Positions 14,719 through 17,905 of a stretch of DNA of 17,905 nucleotides are shown here, in pieces (within the stretch, counting starts at the first letter, position 1; each line of letters begins with the position of its first letter). Made by a program: the position numbers and the translations under genes. The DNA is from Planctomycetaceae bacterium (GTDB taxonomy: Bacteria; Planctomycetota; Planctomycetia; Planctomycetales; Planctomycetaceae). Below the pieces are notes generated by a model. That model saw nothing but the letters and a program-made list of their open reading frames with translations. It did no database searches and had not been told where the DNA came from. The stretch is taken from contig JAGQQT010000016.1 in the NCBI GenBank assembly GCA_020426065.1, positions 1-17,905 on the forward strand. Direction: 5' to 3'.

Positions 14719-14886
14719 GATCGCGACCGCGCCTCGCTGATACTCTGATATCCCGATGAATTTGTGATGAGTAGCTAAATTAGCCGCTCAAAATGGTCGC
14801 TTCCAGAACGGCTCGCCAATTCCTCGAAGAGTTCCAGGTGCAGAGGGCACAGATGAGCATTGGATCGATTTTGCGGAGCTGAGGCA

Positions 14887-15882
14887 TTATCCCCCGATCG
14901 AGTGCATCGGTCGTAATGGCTGCAGAAACTTTGCGGAGTTGATTTCATGCCCTTCCGCTTTATTGAGAATGCTCTGCCTGACGACTGCCACGATTTCCGT
15001 TTCCTCGGCCCCCGATCGCAAGAGTGAGCGGACATCGGTTTCTTCCTGGCTGAACAGGCAATTCCGGATCTTTCCGTCGGAAGTCAGTCGAAACCGGTTG
15101 CAATGAGCACAGAAAGGCCGGGTTACAGAAGAAATAAACCCGATCCTACCCAGACCATCCGCGAACTGATAATCACGGGCCGGACTGGATTCGGAATTAC
15201 CAGGCACCGGCTTCAGATCCCCAAACTCGTTCTGGAGGATGTCCATCATCTCCTGTTCGGACAGCACTTTTTCCCGCTCCCAGTTTCGCTCCGCATCAAG
15301 AGGCATATACTCAATGAACCGTACCTGCACTCCAGTCTGCCGGGACATGCGGGCAAAGGCACACAGATCATGTTCCGTCAATCCCCGGATGGCGACCGCA
15401 TTCAACTTGATCGGCTCAAAACCTGCATTTTGAGCTGCTGTAATCCCCGCCAGAACTTTATCCAGGGCCTCCCGCCGGGCAATCTGCTGAAACCTCTGCG
15501 GATCCAGGGTATCGAGACTGATATTAAGCCTGCGCAATCCGGCGGCGAATAATGTGTCTGCCTGATCGTTCAACAGTATTCCATTTGTCGTCAGAGACAG
15601 ATCATCGAGCCCGGGAATCTGCAGTAACTTTTCAATCAGGGATTCCAACGACTGACGGACCAGCGGTTCTCCACCAGTGAGTCGAATTTTGCTGACTCCG
15701 CAATTGCGAACCATGATTTCAACGAAGCGGCAGATTTCCTCGAATTTCAGCAATTCCGGTCGGGGCAGGTACTGCACGTTCTCCAGAGGCATGCAGTAAA
15801 AACAGCGGAGATTACACCGGTCGGTCACGCTGACACGCAGGTTATCGTGAACTCTTCCAAATTGGTCGATCAGAGGTGTCAT
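14887..15882 (-). CDS. moaA: GTP 3',8-cyclase MoaA
   Basis: 331 residues from ATG 15882, matching the 329 of E. coli MoaA. An upstream in-frame GTG at 15945 would give 352 residues, but the extra 21 precede the family's usual start (PLIDQFGRVHDNLRVS) and neither start has a clear ribosome binding site. MoaA is a radical-SAM enzyme that starts molybdenum cofactor synthesis from GTP, with MoaC. Counting from the ATG: the N-terminal cluster is C23-x3-C27-x2-C30, the SAM motif GGEP is at 70-73, the C-terminal cluster Cys are C258, C261 and C275 with the RFRLTSDGKIRNCLF region, and the protein ends in the conserved Gly-Gly. No other mo-gene is in the window. It is the most upstream gene of the minus-strand run. 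Confidence 0.95.
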   Translation of the reverse strand: MTPLIDQFGRVHDNLRVSVTDRCNLRCFYCMPLENVQYLPRPELLKFEEICRFVEIMVRNCGVSKIRLTGGEPLVRQSLESLIEKLLQIPGLDDLSLTTNGILLNDQADTLFAAGLRRLNISLDTLDPQRFQQIARREALDKVLAGITAAQNAGFEPIKLNAVAIRGLTEHDLCAFARMSRQTGVQVRFIEYMPLDAERNWEREKVLSEQEMMDILQNEFGDLKPVPGNSESSPARDYQFADGLGRIGFISSVTRPFCAHCNRFRLTSDGKIRNCLFSQEETDVRSLLRSGAEETEIVAVVRQSILNKAEGHEINSAKFLQPLRPMHSIGG

Positions 15883-16338
15883 GCCAGCCACTGTGGTGTC
15901 TTCAAGGTACAGCGATGCCTGAGTGCGAAGCCGCGTAACGGTCACACTATGCCAGAGTGTTGCCAGAAGCTCCAGCGGATTTCAACTCTGCTTTGCAGAT
16001 TGAGCTAAGTGGAAAGCCAGCGAGTTGGTCTCAGCGCATAGAAAAACCCTTGACGAGCAACTCCATTATCGTGCTGTAACTGAAAAAATCTGATTTGCAG
16101 AGTGGGTCAGGCTGCTTCTCAGGGGACCAAGTTGTTACAGGTCACGGCTCGTACAAGGGTTTTGGCTGGAATGTTGAGTGTCCAGTGTTACCCGGACTTT
16201 GAAATTACATTGCATCCCCTGTGCCAATAATCCAAATTCCACAAACATTTCGAAGATGATTACGGATCTCATCAATTTGCTGCCTGATTTCATCAAAACT
16301 CTTTAAAAATCAAGCAGTTAGAATGTGTCGGATCGTCT

Positions 16339-16425
16339 TTTCGGCGCTCGCAAATCAGGATTTCGGCGCATTTCGGCGCTGCGAGCAGCGCGCCGAAAGG
16401 TCGTTGAGACTTGATTCGGCGCCGA
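16339..16425. repeat. Cluster of TTTCGGCGC repeats with a strong hairpin
   Basis: TTTCGGCGC occurs at 16339-16347, 16361-16369 and 16371-16379, in inverted form GCGCCGAAA at 16390-16398, and as TTCGGCGC at 16415-16422, inside the palindrome TCGGCGCCGA (16416-16425). The third copy and the inverted copy form a 9-bp stem whose loop can pair further (GCTG/CAGC), giving a long hairpin at 16371-16398. The cluster ends 78 nt before the sensor gene. Confidence 0.7.
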
Positions 16426-16441
16426 GATCTGAGACAATAAT
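16411..16441 (+). promoter_or_regulatory. Possible sigma-70-like promoter of the sensor gene
   Basis: TTGATT (16411-16416) and AATAAT (16436-16441) are separated by 19 nt and match the -35 and -10 consensus in four and five of six bases. The palindrome TCGGCGCCGA lies at the -35 edge and in the spacer. The spacing is long for an ordinary promoter; weak call. Confidence 0.25.
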
Positions 16442-16503
16442 ACCCAATGCTCACTCCTTTCCAGGACGGAAGGTAACCTCTCCTCCTGAACCGAGACTCC
16501 AAA

Positions 16504-17905
16504 ATGACCCAGCTCCGCGAACCCATTCCCTATAAATTGATCGTGGGACTCTTTTCGGCAGCCGCTGCCATCTACTGCATCTCAGTTATCTACTATGTCT
16601 CAACCAGTGCAGACCTGGGTATTCGGTGTCTGGTCAACAAAGAGCAACCCGAGAGCAGCGGCATCCTGATTCGTCAGTTTGAGCTCCCGGCTGACCACCT
16701 GACCAGACTTCTCCCCTCATCCTTTGGCCCAGCACCTGTAGCCGGGGATCATCTGCTGGAACTGAATGACCAGCCCATTCATTCATTTGCCTCCTTTTCG
16801 AAAGCACTGGCAGGCTTGCGGAGTGCATTGAGTGAGGACGGCTCATTTGACAGTCGAGTGGAAGAAGCGAACCCGCTTGATATCGACCGCTATGCATCGT
16901 TACCCGGGGTGATCAAATACAGCTCCCTGGAAAGGCAAAATCCCGAACAGGAGGAGAATACCAGCGAATCCCGCACGAAACGAGCAGAAGCCCGTTATGT
17001 CCGGGTGAAATATCGATCCGCCTCAACGGGAGCGGAGGAACTCTGCTGGCTGATGTTAAGGCCTCAATCGACCCTGGAAATTGTGCTTTCCATTATCTGG
17101 TCTTTACTGGAATTCTCGGTGCTGGCGCTGGCAGCTCTGGCTTACAGCACCAGGCCAAACGACCATGCCGCCCGCGTCTTTTACCTGCTTTCCCTTCTCA
17201 CTATTCCGGCTTTTGTGGGTGGCTATCACTGGTGGGTGATCTCAGCCAACCCGCTGCTCACTTTCCCTTTTGCCATCAGCGCCATTCTGGTACCGGTCGT
17301 CACACTGCATTTCTTTCTGAGTTATCCCCGCCGCCACCCGATCCTGAAACAGAATGGATCGGGACGTCTGCTCCTGATTTATCTGCCGCCAGCAATCATG
17401 ATCACCCTGGTCAGCATTCTGCTGAGTATTGGTTATCTGCGGTTTAATCCCCAGGTCCCCCTGCAGAGTGATGACCTGCTCATGACCAGCCTGAGATACT
17501 CGATTGATATCTACATCATGATTTCCGTTGTGTATTACGGGATCAGTATGGCGGTCATGTTTGCGAACATGCGTGCCAACCTGCAGACTGCCGAACAGAT
17601 GCAGATGCGATGGATTATTGGAGCGGCCTGCCTGGCATTGCCACTCGTGCTGTATACCGTTTACCTGGCCTATGCCGACCGGGTGGGGATGGCCCTGGGC
17701 CGGGGTCGTATCCCGATGATCATCGTGAGTCTGCTGTTTCTGGGAGCGTATGCGATTGGCATCATCCGTTACCGCCTCATGCTGATCGACCAGATTCTCA
17801 GCAGAAGGATGCTTTATCTTTGTACCAGCCAGTTGATCACGCTCGCCTATAGCCTCTTGATTGCTGCGGGAGCGTTGTGGACTGTGTATCGGGGGATCTC
17901 CATTC
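16504..17905 (+). CDS. ComP-like polytopic membrane sensor protein, N-terminal part (3' end outside window)
   Basis: 467 codons are readable with no stop, cut by the right edge. ATG 16504 is the first start after an in-frame TAA; no Shine-Dalgarno site is visible. Residues 12-33 are a membrane helix. Residues about 35-190 are extracytoplasmic and contain a PDZ-like core (GDHLLELNDQPIHSF, 81-95) interrupted by a charged, probably disordered insert at about 110-163. Eight further helices lie at about 191-213, 225-245, 252-274, 288-310, 333-354, 368-390, 403-421 and 437-458. The joint IIRYRLMLIDQILSRRMLY (420-438) resembles the YRLFDIDxVIxRTLVY motif that precedes the cytoplasmic kinase part in ComP-type histidine kinases. 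The plan (one helix, PDZ-like domain, many helices) matches Bacillus ComP. A histidine kinase or other signalling output is expected beyond the edge but is not seen. Confidence 0.85.
   Translation, partial: MTQLREPIPYKLIVGLFSAAAAIYCISVIYYVSTSADLGIRCLVNKEQPESSGILIRQFELPADHLTRLLPSSFGPAPVAGDHLLELNDQPIHSFASFSKALAGLRSALSEDGSFDSRVEEANPLDIDRYASLPGVIKYSSLERQNPEQEENTSESRTKRAEARYVRVKYRSASTGAEELCWLMLRPQSTLEIVLSIIWSLLEFSVLALAALAYSTRPNDHAARVFYLLSLLTIPAFVGGYHWWVISANPLLTFPFAISAILVPVVTLHFFLSYPRRHPILKQNGSGRLLLIYLPPAIMITLVSILLSIGYLRFNPQVPLQSDDLLMTSLRYSIDIYIMISVVYYGISMAVMFANMRANLQTAEQMQMRWIIGAACLALPLVLYTVYLAYADRVGMALGRGRIPMIIVSLLFLGAYAIGIIRYRLMLIDQILSRRMLYLCTSQLITLAYSLLIAAGALWTVYRGISI

Larger units (their letters stand above)
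15946..16503. other. 558-nt non-coding gap between moaA and the sensor gene
   Basis: Divergent intergenic region. It holds an imperfect hairpin at 15982-16003 (TCAACTCTGC / GCAGATTGA with one bulge), a direct repeat TGCCAGA at 15950-15956 and 15961-15967, distant arms CTGTAAC (16074-16080) and GTTACAG (16134-16140), and the TTTCGGCGC cluster described separately. Short open frames at 16293-16526 (-) and 16323-16535 (+) overlap the repeats and look non-coding. No tRNA and no recognisable molybdenum-cofactor riboswitch was seen by eye. Confidence 0.6.

Noticed and set aside
14780..14887. 35-codon frame on the minus strand beginning TAATG at the moaA stop
   Set aside because: The stop-start overlap is suggestive, but the sequence has no recognisable pattern or ribosome binding site and is too short to support.
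14775..15035. 86-codon minus-strand frame overlapping the end of moaA
   Set aside because: Most of it lies inside moaA in another frame, and the tail has no start codon of its own.
15946..16200. Molybdenum-cofactor riboswitch upstream of moaA
   Set aside because: I looked for the conserved multi-stem pattern on the minus strand and saw only short unrelated hairpins; a covariance-model search would settle it.
16293..16535. Two short overlapping frames (77 codons minus, 70 codons plus) before the sensor gene
   Set aside because: Both read through the TTTCGGCGC repeats, are Arg-rich by composition and overlap each other and the sensor start.

Overview
The window looks like a chromosomal segment from a planctomycete, most likely from the Gimesia/Rubinisphaera side of Planctomycetaceae. 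The genus is an inference from gene style, not a database match. Supporting signs are a very large Gln-rich coiled-coil protein translationally coupled to a secreted squalene-cyclase-fold protein, a DsbD with a doubled N-terminal domain, a small free-standing FHA protein, an outsized LptC/OstA-like envelope protein beside kdsD, and frequent genes without clear Shine-Dalgarno sites. GC content is moderate and codon usage looks even. I see no phage, insertion sequence, CRISPR array, tRNA or rRNA.

Layout. Positions 2-4602 (+): the C-terminal part of a giant coiled-coil protein, open at the left edge, overlapping by ATGA a signal-peptide protein with prenyltransferase/squalene-cyclase repeats. 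Positions 4682-5746 (-): ispF then ruvC, 27 nt apart and in the same frame. Positions 5747-6039: a divergent control region with two inverted repeats and, on the ispF side, a terminator-like hairpin that competes with an alternative hairpin (attenuator-like). Positions 6040-9350 (+): a DsbD-family transmembrane thiol reductase, a strong GAAA-loop hairpin, then an FHA protein. Positions 9370-15882 (-): a same-strand run transcribed moaA, manC, kdsD, then a 995-residue LptC/LptA-like protein. Positions 15946-16503: a 558-nt gap holding a cluster of TTTCGGCGC repeats. Positions 16504-17905 (+): the N-terminal half of a ComP-like polytopic sensor protein, cut by the right edge.

How the genes fit together. 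The kdsD/LptC-like pair recalls the enterobacterial kdsD-kdsC-lptC-lptA-lptB arrangement. It fits a diderm cell that makes Kdo and carries lipopolysaccharide across the periplasm; manC would add GDP-mannose for surface glycans. DsbD supplies reductant to the periplasm. ispF (isoprenoid precursors), ruvC (Holliday junction resolution) and moaA (molybdenum cofactor) are housekeeping genes. The most unusual items are the giant LptC/OstA-like protein, the ComP-like receptor behind a repeat-rich promoter region, the attenuator-like leader of ispF-ruvC, and a hairpin that hides the kdsD ribosome binding site.
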